A DNA stretch of 37,431 bases from Acidimicrobiaceae bacterium (GTDB lineage Bacteria; Actinomycetota; Acidimicrobiia; Acidimicrobiales; RAAP-2): assembly GCA_947456095.1 (NCBI GenBank), contig CANGPX010000008.1, positions 1 to 37,431 on the forward strand. Direction: 5' to 3'. Positions 1-8,484 of this stretch are shown here, one piece after another. Each line of letters starts with the position of its first letter. Position 1 is the first letter of the stretch. The notes beneath the pieces were generated by a model, which was given only the letters and a program-made list of their open reading frames with translations, was not told the origin of the DNA and made no database searches. The position numbers and the translations under genes are program-made.

Positions 1-66
1 GCTCCAGCACTGCAGACCGAAGGCAAGCAACTCCAGCGCTCACAGAACGTCGGCATGGGGCATTGA
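1..66 (+). CDS. 3' end of an unidentified gene upstream of guaA (partial)
   Basis: An open frame enters from the left edge in frame 1 and stops at TGA 64-66. It gives 21 residues ending in QNVGMGH. The stop overlaps the TTG start of guaA (TTG at 63-65, TGA at 64-66), a four-base overlap typical of translationally coupled genes, which is the main reason to think it real. The tail is too short to assign to a family. Confidence 0.4.
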   Translation, partial: APALQTEGKQLQRSQNVGMGH

Positions 67-1610
67 CCGACGTCGTTCTCGTTGTTGACTTCGGTGCGCA
101 ATATGCGCAACTGATTGCTCGTCGGGTCCGAGAAGCTCGGGTCTATTCCGAGATCGTCCGCACCACCATTACTGCGGCAGAAGTTCAGGCCAAAGGGGCC
201 AAGGGCATCATCTTGTCCGGTGGTCCAAGTTCGGTCTATGGCGAAGGTGCACCAACGCTTCATCGGGAAATCTTTGAGCTCGGTATTCCCATCCTCGGTA
301 TTTGCTACGGGGCACAACTGTTGGCCCAGTCCATGGGCGGCACTGTTGAAGCCACGGGAAAAGGTGGTTATGGCCGCGCAGAGATGACCATTCACGAGGA
401 CTCTGCCCTCACGGTTGATTTCCCGAAAGTTTCTGATGTGTGGATGAGCCACGGCGACTCCATCACCGAGTTGCCGTCTCACGTGAAGGTCTTGGCGTCG
501 AGTGAAGATGCACCTGTCGCGCTCTTTGGCGACCCGGCAATGCGAGCCTATGGCGTCCAGTTCCACCCAGAAGTGGCACACTCCGTTCACGGCCAAGACT
601 TGATTGAGCGCTTCTTGCACGACGTGTGTGGCCTTCCTGGCACGTGGACGCATGCGTCGATCATTGAAACCCAAGTTGCTGCCATCAAAGCCCAAGTTGG
701 TCAGCAAAAGGTGCTGTGCGCGTTGTCGGGAGGGGTGGACTCAGCTGTTGCTGCAGCCCTCGTCCACAAAGCCGTTGGCGACCAGTTGACCTGCGTCTTT
801 GTCGACACTGGCCTCATGCGCAAAGGCGAAGGCGACCAAATTGACGCCACCTTCCGTGAGCATTTCCACGTCGACCTGATTCATGTGCGAGCCGAAGACC
901 GGTATTTCACCGCCTTGGCAGGGGTCACGGACCCAGAGCGCAAGCGCAAGATCATTGGTGAGTTGTTCATTCGGATCTTCGAAGAAGTCGCACGAGAACT
1001 CGGTGCGGGAACTGGTGATGAGGGACCAAAGTTCTTAGTCCAAGGCACCTTGTATCCAGACGTCATCGAATCAGGATCAGGACATGCCGCGAACATTAAG
1101 TCGCACCACAACGTTGGCGGTCTGCCTGAAGACCTTGACTTCGATCTTGTCGAACCGCTGCGCGCATTGTTCAAAGACGAAGTCCGCGCTGTTGGGGAAG
1201 AACTTGGACTTCCAAGCGATCTCGTGTGGCGGCAACCTTTCCCCGGCCCAGGCCTCGGTGTGCGCATCATTGGTGAAGTCACCAAAGAGCGCGCTGAAAT
1301 CTTGGCCAATGCCGATGCAGTCGTGCTTGAGGAGATTCGCCGGGCCGGTCTCTACCGAGATCTGTGGCAGTCGTTTGCGATTTTGCCCGCAGTGCGCACT
1401 GTTGGGGTCATGGGCGACGGCCGCACCTATGCCTACCCCATCATCATTCGGGCCGTCACCTCTGATGACGCCATGACCGCAGACTGGGCCAGGCTTCCTT
1501 ATGACTTGCTCGAGCGCATCGCAAACCGTCTCATCAACGAAGTCGATGGCGTGAACCGAGTCGCACTTGACATCACGTCGAAGCCTCCCGGCACGATTGA
1601 GTGGGAATAG
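63..1610 (+). CDS. guaA: GMP synthase (glutamine-hydrolysing)
   Basis: The enzyme converts XMP, ATP and glutamine to GMP in the cytoplasm, the last step of guanylate synthesis. The 515 residues match the usual full length. The N-terminal class I glutamine amidotransferase domain has the nucleophile C81 in GICYGAQ and the His/Glu pair H168 and E170 in FHPE. The ATP-pyrophosphatase P-loop SGGVDS lies at 222-227, and the dimerisation domain ends in the typical KPPGTIEWE. The start is TTG, because the frame opens there with the expected [15 protein letters not shown] beginning and it overlaps the stop of the preceding gene. No strong Shine-Dalgarno is visible, so translation may be coupled to that gene. 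It converges on the 1615-2529 gene with only four bases between the stops. Confidence 0.97.
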   Translation: MTDVVLVVDFGAQYAQLIARRVREARVYSEIVRTTITAAEVQAKGAKGIILSGGPSSVYGEGAPTLHREIFELGIPILGICYGAQLLAQSMGGTVEATGKGGYGRAEMTIHEDSALTVDFPKVSDVWMSHGDSITELPSHVKVLASSEDAPVALFGDPAMRAYGVQFHPEVAHSVHGQDLIERFLHDVCGLPGTWTHASIIETQVAAIKAQVGQQKVLCALSGGVDSAVAAALVHKAVGDQLTCVFVDTGLMRKGEGDQIDATFREHFHVDLIHVRAEDRYFTALAGVTDPERKRKIIGELFIRIFEEVARELGAGTGDEGPKFLVQGTLYPDVIESGSGHAANIKSHHNVGGLPEDLDFDLVEPLRALFKDEVRAVGEELGLPSDLVWRQPFPGPGLGVRIIGEVTKERAEILANADAVVLEEIRRAGLYRDLWQSFAILPAVRTVGVMGDGRTYAYPIIIRAVTSDDAMTADWARLPYDLLERIANRLINEVDGVNRVALDITSKPPGTIEWE

Positions 1611-1614
1611 TTCT

Positions 1615-2529
1615 CTAGTTGAACAAGCGGTATTGCTCAATCGACCCGCTTGACTGAGTCCCAGCAAATTCGACCAAGCGGGCATTATCAATGGTCGGCA
1701 AGATCCAGTTCACGTCGGGGGTTGCTTTGAGCGAACTCGTGACCTTGCCCGACACCACGGCGATCACGTCCACTCGAGAGGACGTCTCGCCATGAATAAG
1801 CGCATACAGGTGTGTCTCGTCATTGGAGATGGCCAATCGTGAGGCTCCTTGGCTTGCTTGCAAGGTGAAGCGGACCTTGCCTGACGTGGCATCGACCGAG
1901 GAAATCGTGCCGTCGTTGCCAAGGGAATAAAAGGTTGAGCCATTGGCCAACGCGACGAGGGAAATGGCTGAAACAGGCAACTTCGTGTGACGGGAGATGG
2001 CGAACGTGTTGGTGGTCTTCGCCAATCGAACGGTTACGGCAAACTTCTGTCCGCCTTCATTGACTAAGAGATCAAAGCTCACGCCGTCGTTTCTCCCGTT
2101 GGCATCAAGGACCGCACCTGGGGCAACCCAAGTCGTCGTGTGCAGCCTGGTTCGGGTGTCAAAGCAACTGATCAAACCGCCATGGTCATTGCCGTCAAAG
2201 CCAACACAGACTTGGCGACCACTCACCGCAATTGAGGTCGTAGCGCCCGTTCCTTCGAGTTGCATTTTGTCAGTGATTTTGCCGTCTCTGCTCGACAGTT
2301 CGGTGAGGAAATTGCCAGCAGCCGTCGAAGAGGCAACAAACACCATTCCCGTTGACGTCGGCGTCGTACCAGACGACGTTCCAACAGGAGCGTTGACCTT
2401 GGCAACGGGGTATTGATTGTCGGTCGGCTTTGGTGAAGCAGGCTGGACAACGACGGCAACAAGGGCAATTGCTGCTGCGGCGAAGACAACAGAGACAACG
2501 GCGGCAAGAACCAATTTACGAATCGACAT
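1615..2529 (-). CDS. exported or membrane-anchored beta-propeller-like protein, function unknown
   Basis: The 304-residue product has an N-terminal hydrophobic helix at about residues 6-28 after a short basic start. A Pro/Thr/Ser-rich linker to about residue 60 follows, then a domain of repeated beta-rich stretches of the kind GTISSVDATSGKVRF and THLYALIHG. That pattern resembles YVTN/PQQ-type beta-propeller blades. There is no lipobox cysteine, so a signal anchor or cleaved signal peptide is more likely than a lipoprotein. The ATG start has a good AAAGGA ribosome site. The gene begins 9 bases after the stop of the second ABC subunit, so it is the third gene of that operon and may be a periplasmic partner of the exporter (inference). 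I do not recognise a specific family. Confidence 0.75.
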   Translation of the reverse strand: MSIRKLVLAAVVSVVFAAAAIALVAVVVQPASPKPTDNQYPVAKVNAPVGTSSGTTPTSTGMVFVASSTAAGNFLTELSSRDGKITDKMQLEGTGATTSIAVSGRQVCVGFDGNDHGGLISCFDTRTRLHTTTWVAPGAVLDANGRNDGVSFDLLVNEGGQKFAVTVRLAKTTNTFAISRHTKLPVSAISLVALANGSTFYSLGNDGTISSVDATSGKVRFTLQASQGASRLAISNDETHLYALIHGETSSRVDVIAVVSGKVTSSLKATPDVNWILPTIDNARLVEFAGTQSSGSIEQYRLFN

Positions 2530-2538
2530 AGTCCTTTC

Positions 2539-4305
2539 TTAGTCAGGATTCTTGGGCTCGTCAGATTCATCGCGCCAACTGCGCCACAGTGCGGCGTAGG
2601 AACCGCCGCTCTTCAACAGTTCATCATGGGTGCCGAGTTCAGCAATGCGACCATCTTCGACAACTGCGACTCGGTCTGCATCATGGGCAGTGTGGAGTCG
2701 GTGGGCAATGGCAACAACGGTGCGGCCCTCGACAACCGCTGACAGTGAACGCTCTAAGTGTCGAGCAGCTCTTGGGTCGAGCAAGCTCGTTGCTTCATCG
2801 AGCACCAAGGTGTGTGGGTCGGCAAGCACGAGTCTGGCCAAGCTGATCTGTTGGGCTTGGCTCGGCGAGAGTTGATAGCCCGTGGTGCCAATCTCGGTGC
2901 CGAGACCTTCGCCAAGTGCTTCCACCCACTCTTTTGCGTCAACTGCGCTCAGTGCACTCAAGAGCTCTTCGTCGCTTGCGGTTGGTCGGGCGAGAACCAA
3001 GTTGTCGCGCACCGTGCCAATGAACAGGTGGTGTTCTTGGGTCACGAGGGCCACATGACCTCGCAAGTCATCAAGGAGCAGCTCGGTCAGTGAAGTTCCT
3101 CCAACGTCAATGCGGCCAAGTCGTGGTCCATCAATACCGGCAAGGAGCCGGCCGAGGGTGGATTTGCCAGCTCCAGATGGTCCAACAATGGCCAGTCGCT
3201 CACCAGGGGTGAGCGACACGGAAACATCGCGCAGCACATCGTGGCCTTGCCGGTAGGCGTAGTGGACGCCGGTGGCGGTAATTGCCTCAGACTTTGGTTG
3301 GTCGCCACTTGGGCTTCGGTCATTTTCGACCAGAGCCACACCAAAGAGTCGGGCGAGCGAGGAGGTGCCGATCTGGAGTTCGTCGAGCCAACTGAGGAGG
3401 CGGTCAAGCGGGTCACCGAGTTGTTGGACATACAAGGTGACCGCTGTGATCTGGCCAACGTTGGCATGACCATTGAAGACGAGGTAGCCACCAACAAGCA
3501 CCGAGAGGGCAACCGGCAAGGTGATGCCGGCATCAACAAAGGGGAACCACACGCAACGCAAGAACAGGTTCCGGCGTTCCCACTTGTAGCACTCGGCAAT
3601 GTTCTCCGAGATGCGTCGCTTTTGTCGGTTTCCCAGTCGAAGGGCATCAATGGTGCGAGCACCATCGGCAGTTTCGGAGAAGGTGCCCGACAGCACGCCG
3701 TAGCTTGCTCGCTCACTGCGATAGCTCTCAGGAGCGCGCTGCAAATACCAGCGGGTGCCAATGGCGAGCAGCGGCACACCAGCCAAGCACACCACCAACA
3801 TGATGGGGAGTGTGACCCCAACCGCCACGAGGGTCACGACCAAGGTGACAATGGCAACGAGCGACTCCGGTACGGCAAAGCGAACGGTGTAGGCGAGGGC
3901 TTCCATGTCTGAGGTGGTGCGGGCCAACAGATCTCCCGTTCCCGCGCGCTCAACGGTTGACAGTGGCAAGTCAAGCAACTTCGACAGGAAGTTTTCTCGT
4001 AGCTCGGCGAAGACCTCTTCACCAAGGACATAACTCGCACGCCGTGTGAGGTAGGTGAAGACACTTTGGCCAACAAGAGCCAGACCTAACAAGAACACAA
4101 TGCGATTGATGCCAGACCCAGTCAGCGTTCCTTGGTCAATTTGGTTGACAAGATGCCCGAGCAAGAACGGACCAACAAGGCCAAGCAATGCCGCAAAGCT
4201 CTGCGTGACGACAATCAGGAAGAATCCCCGACGATGGCGTTTGACGTAGTTGAGCGCTTCAGCCCTGGTCTGTTTGGGCGAGGCAACGGGAAGGGGAGTA
4301 GCCAT
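2539..4305 (-). CDS. ABC exporter half-transporter, subunit B (intact Walker A/B, degenerate signature)
   Basis: A 588-residue type IV ABC exporter half: a six-helix membrane domain over about residues 25-310 and a C-terminal ATPase domain. Walker A GPSGAGKS (375-382), the Q-loop in VTQEHHLF, Walker B with D503 and catalytic E504 (LVLDEATS), and switch H535 (AIAHRL) are all intact. The signature motif is LSPSQ (479-483) instead of LSGGQ. It pairs with the upstream subunit, which has the opposite defects, so the two should form a heterodimer with one hydrolytic site. The ATG start overlaps the stop of subunit A by one base (TAATG), with a strong GGGGAGGAG site just upstream, indicating coupled translation. 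The substrate cannot be read from sequence; relatives export lipids, peptides or drugs. Confidence 0.93.
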   Translation of the reverse strand: MATPLPVASPKQTRAEALNYVKRHRRGFFLIVVTQSFAALLGLVGPFLLGHLVNQIDQGTLTGSGINRIVFLLGLALVGQSVFTYLTRRASYVLGEEVFAELRENFLSKLLDLPLSTVERAGTGDLLARTTSDMEALAYTVRFAVPESLVAIVTLVVTLVAVGVTLPIMLVVCLAGVPLLAIGTRWYLQRAPESYRSERASYGVLSGTFSETADGARTIDALRLGNRQKRRISENIAECYKWERRNLFLRCVWFPFVDAGITLPVALSVLVGGYLVFNGHANVGQITAVTLYVQQLGDPLDRLLSWLDELQIGTSSLARLFGVALVENDRSPSGDQPKSEAITATGVHYAYRQGHDVLRDVSVSLTPGERLAIVGPSGAGKSTLGRLLAGIDGPRLGRIDVGGTSLTELLLDDLRGHVALVTQEHHLFIGTVRDNLVLARPTASDEELLSALSAVDAKEWVEALGEGLGTEIGTTGYQLSPSQAQQISLARLVLADPHTLVLDEATSLLDPRAARHLERSLSAVVEGRTVVAIAHRLHTAHDADRVAVVEDGRIAELGTHDELLKSGGSYAALWRSWRDESDEPKNPD

Positions 4306-5999
4306 TACTCCTCCCCTCGCAGCACGGTCGCTTTGTAGTCTTCGCGTTCAAGCAACTCACGGTGCGTACCGGTAGCAATGAGTTGCTCGCCATCAAAAAA
4401 CGCCACGGTGTCGCAGACATCAAGAAGCAGTGGCGACGAGGTCACCACCACCGTCGTGTGACCACGGCGAGCATCTCTCAGTCGCTTTGCGATAGCGAGT
4501 TCAGTGTGAGCGTCAACGGCACTGGTGGGCTCAATCAAGATGAGCACTTCTTCTGCTGCAAGGAGTGCTCGAGCCAACGCCAAGCGCTGGCGCTGTCCGC
4601 CCGAAAATGCTCGGCCTCGTTCTTCGACCACTTCGTCGAGCCCACTTGGGAGTGCTTCAATGACGTCATGTGCAGAGGCGACGGCAAGCGCTTCGGCCAA
4701 GTCCACCTCGGTTGCGGTCTCGGTCGCATTGAGCTCTAAGCGCAGCGGACCGGTGAACAGTCGTGGTTCGGTCTCGGAAACAACAATGCGGCGGCGAACT
4801 TCTTCTAAGGCCAAGTCGGTTAACGCCACACCGCCATAGGTGCCATGCGGGAGGGCAAAGGCACCAAGGCGTTCGGCCACGGTCGCCGTTGCTGTGGGGT
4901 CAGTGCCACACAGGGCAAAGAACGTTCCTTGCCCAATCGTCAGTCCAGTGACAACGTCGGTGAGTTCTTGGTCGCCGTTTGGAACCTCGACCAAATTGAC
5001 GTCACGTACTTGCGGATTAATGGTGAGGACTCGCAACACCTTGCGAGCACCAACGAGCGCTCTCGTCACTTTTTCCACGAACTCTGTAGCGGTGCGGAGG
5101 GGAGCGACGAGGAAGACGGCGTAGCCATAAAAGGCCACCAACTGGCCGGCATTGATCTCGCCACGAATGGTGAGCCGTGCCCCAACCCAGGTGATGATGA
5201 GGATGAAGATCGCCGGCAAGGCGACTTGTGCGGTATCGAGGGTTGCTTGTGGTGTGGCAGCGGCCACGCCGGCTTTTCTGACAGCCTGGCTTCGTTGTTG
5301 GTAGCGCTCGAAGAAGACCTGCTCGCCGCCGATACCTCGCAAGATTCGCAGTCCAGCCACGGTGTCAGCCCCGACGGCCGTGAGCTTCCCGGCACGCTCA
5401 CGCACCGCCATTTGGCGATTTTGCAGTGGCTTAATCAGAGGAGCAATTCCGGTGACGAGCAGGGGCACGCCAAGCAGGACGACGAGGCCCAGGGTTACGC
5501 TCGTGCGCAACATAATCACGGCGACGACGACGTAAGAAATGATTGCGCCAACAAAGCGAGCAACAACGTCGTACGCCCCGCCAATGCGAGTGGCATCAGA
5601 AGCCATGGTGTTGACGACATCACCAGTTGGGATCTCTGCGGTAACGGGCGAAGCAGTCATGGCCAGATGCTCGCCCAAGAGTTGAATGGTGCGAAAGGAC
5701 GCGACCATCCAATTGGTCACGGCAAAGCGGTGTCGAATGACGCCTGAAATTGCCATGATGATTCCAAGACCAAGCACAGCTGCGGCCCACATCCACAGCG
5801 CCTCGGTGTCATGGCGGCGAATGGCGTTCACGGCTTGACCAATTGCTGCAGGGGTAAGGGCCTGAGAAAGCATCCAGGCAATGCCAAAGATGAGGCCGCC
5901 AAGCAACGTCGAGAGTTGGTTCATGCCTAACCAGCGCAGGTAGCGACCAGGGGAGGTGAGGTCCGGTGTGCCCGGGTCGTCAAGCGGAAGGATGCGCAT
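4305..5999 (-). CDS. ABC exporter half-transporter, subunit A (intact signature, decayed Walker A)
   Basis: A 564-residue ABC exporter half with a membrane domain over about residues 25-315 and a C-terminal ATPase domain. The signature FSGGQRQRLALARALL (465 on) is intact. The P-loop position reads CGTDPTATA (about 364-372) with no GK[ST]. The Walker B aspartate is replaced (LILIEPTSAVD), the Q-loop glutamine position reads SETEPRLF, and the switch histidine is Ser (VVTSSP, near 521). It therefore should not hydrolyse ATP itself but can supply the signature to the site built on subunit B. I chose ATG at 5999, which has GAAAGG just upstream, over an in-frame TTG at 6020 with no ribosome site. 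It is the first gene of a three-gene minus-strand operon, divergent from the helicase gene. Confidence 0.92.
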   Translation of the reverse strand: MRILPLDDPGTPDLTSPGRYLRWLGMNQLSTLLGGLIFGIAWMLSQALTPAAIGQAVNAIRRHDTEALWMWAAAVLGLGIIMAISGVIRHRFAVTNWMVASFRTIQLLGEHLAMTASPVTAEIPTGDVVNTMASDATRIGGAYDVVARFVGAIISYVVVAVIMLRTSVTLGLVVLLGVPLLVTGIAPLIKPLQNRQMAVRERAGKLTAVGADTVAGLRILRGIGGEQVFFERYQQRSQAVRKAGVAAATPQATLDTAQVALPAIFILIITWVGARLTIRGEINAGQLVAFYGYAVFLVAPLRTATEFVEKVTRALVGARKVLRVLTINPQVRDVNLVEVPNGDQELTDVVTGLTIGQGTFFALCGTDPTATATVAERLGAFALPHGTYGGVALTDLALEEVRRRIVVSETEPRLFTGPLRLELNATETATEVDLAEALAVASAHDVIEALPSGLDEVVEERGRAFSGGQRQRLALARALLAAEEVLILIEPTSAVDAHTELAIAKRLRDARRGHTTVVVTSSPLLLDVCDTVAFFDGEQLIATGTHRELLEREDYKATVLRGEE

Positions 6000-6114
6000 A
6001 GCCTTTCGACGGTATCGCAAGAGTGGGCGTGGATGGGTGAGACCCGACGACTACGCTCCGCCACGTGCCTGCTTGCGAAACCTCTCAACTGTTGACCAAC
6101 ATCGATGTCGAGCG
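6000..6114. promoter_or_regulatory. divergent intergenic region between ABC operon and helicase gene
   Basis: These 115 bases separate the two opposed start codons and must hold both promoters. On the plus strand TACGCT at 6052-6057 is a possible -10 for the helicase. On the minus strand TACCGT, about 9 bases before the ATG at 5999, is a possible -10 for the ABC operon. Neither has a convincing -35, so the assignments are tentative. Confidence 0.35.
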
Positions 6115-8445
6115 ATGAGCGGCTTTGATCAACATGATTTGTTCGGAAATCTCCACGCCGCTGTTGAGGCCCAACGTCCAAAAACCCCAGAAGAATTAGT
6201 TGATGGGCTGACCACTCCCCAGCGAGAAGCCGTTGAACACCGAAACGGGCCACTGCTCATTGTGGCCGGTGCTGGGTCGGGTAAGACCCGAGTCCTCACC
6301 CGACGCATTGCCCACCTGCTGGCAACGAGTGATGCCCAGCCGCACGAGATCTTGGCCATCACCTTCACCAACAAGGCAGCCAACGAAATGGTTGAACGGC
6401 TCGTGCAGCTCGTTGGTGATCGGGCAAAGCGCATGTGGGTCATGACCTTTCACAAGGCGTTTTTTCGGATCTTGCAGTCTGAATCCGAGCGTCTCGGGTA
6501 TCGCTCTCGCTTAACGCTGTATGACGACTCTGACTCTCGACGTCTCATCCAAGAGATCATGCGAGAGCGAGACATTGATCCAAAGAAGATCACCCCAAAG
6601 GGAGTGGCCGGCAAAATTAGCTTGGCCAAAGCGAATTTGCAGACCCCTGAAGTCTTTGCTGAAGGCGGAGGGTTCTATCAAGGCCCCTTCCATCAGATGA
6701 CGACTGAGCTCTACGCCGAATACGAGCGTCGGCTGTTCGCGGCATCAGCGGTTGACTTTGACGATCTGCTCATGAAGCCCGTCATGTTGTTCCAGCGTTT
6801 TGAAGAAACTCGCCAGTACTATGCCGAACGCTTCCGCCACGTGCTCGTTGATGAGTTCCAAGACACCAACCGTGCGCAGAATGAGCTCGTGTTTCAGTTG
6901 ACCAGAGACCATCGCCAGGTCTGTGTCGTTGGTGACTCCGACCAGAGCATCTACAGATTTCGTGCCGCAGACATCCGAAACATCTTGGACTTTGAGACCA
7001 CGTTCCCTGATGCCAAGGTGGTGGTGCTCGAACAGAATTTCCGCTCCACGCAGCGCATCTTGGACGCGGCCAATGCCGTCATCTCGAACAATGCCAGCCG
7101 AGTAGTGAAGAACTTGTTCACCGAAGAAGGTGAAGGAACCCCACTCACGGTCTATGGCGCAAGTGATGAGCGTGATGAAGCAGCCTGGATTGCGACGGAG
7201 ATCTGGCGACTCCAACGGGACCTCGACGTGCCGCTGCATGACATTGCCCTCTTCTACCGAACCAATGCCCAAAGCCGAGTGCTTGAAGAAGAGTTCAACC
7301 GTGCCGGCATTCCCCATCGCTTGATTGGCGCAACCCGGTTCTATGACCGCCGAGAGGTGCGCGACCTGCTTTCGTATGTTCGTCTCCTGCTCAACCCTGA
7401 CGATGAGGTCTCGGCCCGCCGGATCATCAATGTGCCAAAACGTGGGATTGGGGCAACATCGGTCACTCGGCTTGGCCAATATGCGGCCAAGAACCAGATG
7501 ACGTTTGCTGAAGCCCTGCGTCATGGTGCAGATGCTGGTCTCACGGCAAAGGCAGCAAAGGCGGGTCTGCAGGTGGCCGAGTTGCTTGATCAACTTCGCC
7601 ACGACCTGCTTTTGCTTCGACCAAGTGAACTCTTGGCCGAGGTCTTCCATCGCTCAGGCATTGAAGCCGAACTTCAAGCCGAGCAATCGGTCGAATCGGC
7701 TTCACGCTTGGAAAACCTTGGTGAACTGATTAACTCGGTTGCCCAGATGGAAGCCGACGGAGCGCTTGAGTCCATTGAAGAGTTCTTGGAGTCAGCAGCG
7801 CTGACTGCGGCGTCAGATGACTTAGATGATGAGCGGCCAAAGGTCTCGCTCATGACCTTGCATGTGGCCAAGGGTCTCGAATACAAGGCCGTGTTTGTCA
7901 CCGGCTTAGAAGAGGGCATCTTCCCGCACTTTTCTTCACGTGACGATGAAGACCAGTTGGAAGAAGAACGTCGTCTTGCCTACGTTGGCATCACGAGAGC
8001 TCGTCAGTATTTGGCCCTTACTCATGCCGAGCGACGCTTTAAGTTTGGCGAACAAGGTTCGGGTTACTCGGCCTCGCTGCCAAGTCGTTTCTTGGCTGAG
8101 ATCCCCGAAGACTTGACGGTTCGACTCGGGACAGCGGGCATGCCGCGCCCAAGTCGCTGGGGGAGTGACGACCACTACTTCGAACGCCCAGAAGATGATG
8201 GCGCTCGCACCTTTGGACGACCGAGCGCTTCACCGAGTTTCCAAGCCAAGCGGAAGGCTCCCTCAACTTCGGGGGCGGAGAACTTAGGCCTGAGTGCCGG
8301 CGACATCGTCATTCATGAACGCTGGGGTGAGGGAACCGTCATCTCAACGTCTGGAACCGGCGACATGGCAGCGGCCAAGGTGAAATTCGGTGAAGTTGGC
8401 GAGAAGAATTTGTTGTTGTCGGTTGCACCACTTCGCCGCCAGTAA
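6115..8445 (+). CDS. pcrA: ATP-dependent DNA helicase, UvrD/PcrA family
   Basis: A superfamily 1A 3'-5' helicase of 776 residues, the usual PcrA/UvrD size, acting in nucleotide-excision and mismatch repair and in clearing proteins from DNA. Motifs appear in order: Walker A AGAGSGKT (51-58), motif Ia ITFTNKAANEM, motif II VDEFQDTNR, motif III GDSDQSIYRFRAAD, motif IV QNFRST, motif V TLHVAKGLEYKAVF and motif VI YVGITRAR. The C-terminus carries the small Tudor-like PcrA domain (GDIVIHERWGEGTV) that binds RNA polymerase in relatives. The open frame extends upstream to 5956, but that part reads like noncoding sequence and covers the start of the divergent ABC gene. ATG 6115 (MSGFDQHDLF) is therefore chosen, although its ribosome site is weak. 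PcrA is preferred over UvrD2 because no HRDC domain is seen. Confidence 0.95.
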   Translation: MSGFDQHDLFGNLHAAVEAQRPKTPEELVDGLTTPQREAVEHRNGPLLIVAGAGSGKTRVLTRRIAHLLATSDAQPHEILAITFTNKAANEMVERLVQLVGDRAKRMWVMTFHKAFFRILQSESERLGYRSRLTLYDDSDSRRLIQEIMRERDIDPKKITPKGVAGKISLAKANLQTPEVFAEGGGFYQGPFHQMTTELYAEYERRLFAASAVDFDDLLMKPVMLFQRFEETRQYYAERFRHVLVDEFQDTNRAQNELVFQLTRDHRQVCVVGDSDQSIYRFRAADIRNILDFETTFPDAKVVVLEQNFRSTQRILDAANAVISNNASRVVKNLFTEEGEGTPLTVYGASDERDEAAWIATEIWRLQRDLDVPLHDIALFYRTNAQSRVLEEEFNRAGIPHRLIGATRFYDRREVRDLLSYVRLLLNPDDEVSARRIINVPKRGIGATSVTRLGQYAAKNQMTFAEALRHGADAGLTAKAAKAGLQVAELLDQLRHDLLLLRPSELLAEVFHRSGIEAELQAEQSVESASRLENLGELINSVAQMEADGALESIEEFLESAALTAASDDLDDERPKVSLMTLHVAKGLEYKAVFVTGLEEGIFPHFSSRDDEDQLEEERRLAYVGITRARQYLALTHAERRFKFGEQGSGYSASLPSRFLAEIPEDLTVRLGTAGMPRPSRWGSDDHYFERPEDDGARTFGRPSASPSFQAKRKAPSTSGAENLGLSAGDIVIHERWGEGTVISTSGTGDMAAAKVKFGEVGEKNLLLSVAPLRRQ

Positions 8446-8472
8446 TGGAGACCATTAGCAACGTTCAAGTGC

Positions 8473-8478
8473 GATACT
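8473..8478 (+). promoter_or_regulatory. -10 box (GATACT) for a leaderless transcript of the 8485 gene
   Basis: GATACT is followed by exactly six bases and then the ATG at 8485, and there is no Shine-Dalgarno. With normal -10 to +1 spacing, transcription would begin at the A of ATG. No clear -35 is seen. Confidence 0.5.
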
Positions 8479-8484
8479 GAAACA

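Noticed and set aside
4845..5747. Plus-strand open frame of 300 codons opposite ABC subunit A
   Set aside because: The minus-strand frame has clear ABC exporter structure and operon overlaps. This frame shows no domain and reflects a lack of certain codons in the real gene.
5956..6114. N-terminal extension of the helicase frame
   Set aside because: It would overlap the start of the divergent ABC gene, has no family similarity, and begins without a ribosome site. ATG 6115 gives the normal PcrA length.
6745..7650. Minus-strand open frame of 301 codons opposite the helicase gene
   Set aside because: It lies wholly inside the motif-bearing part of PcrA and has no recognisable features.
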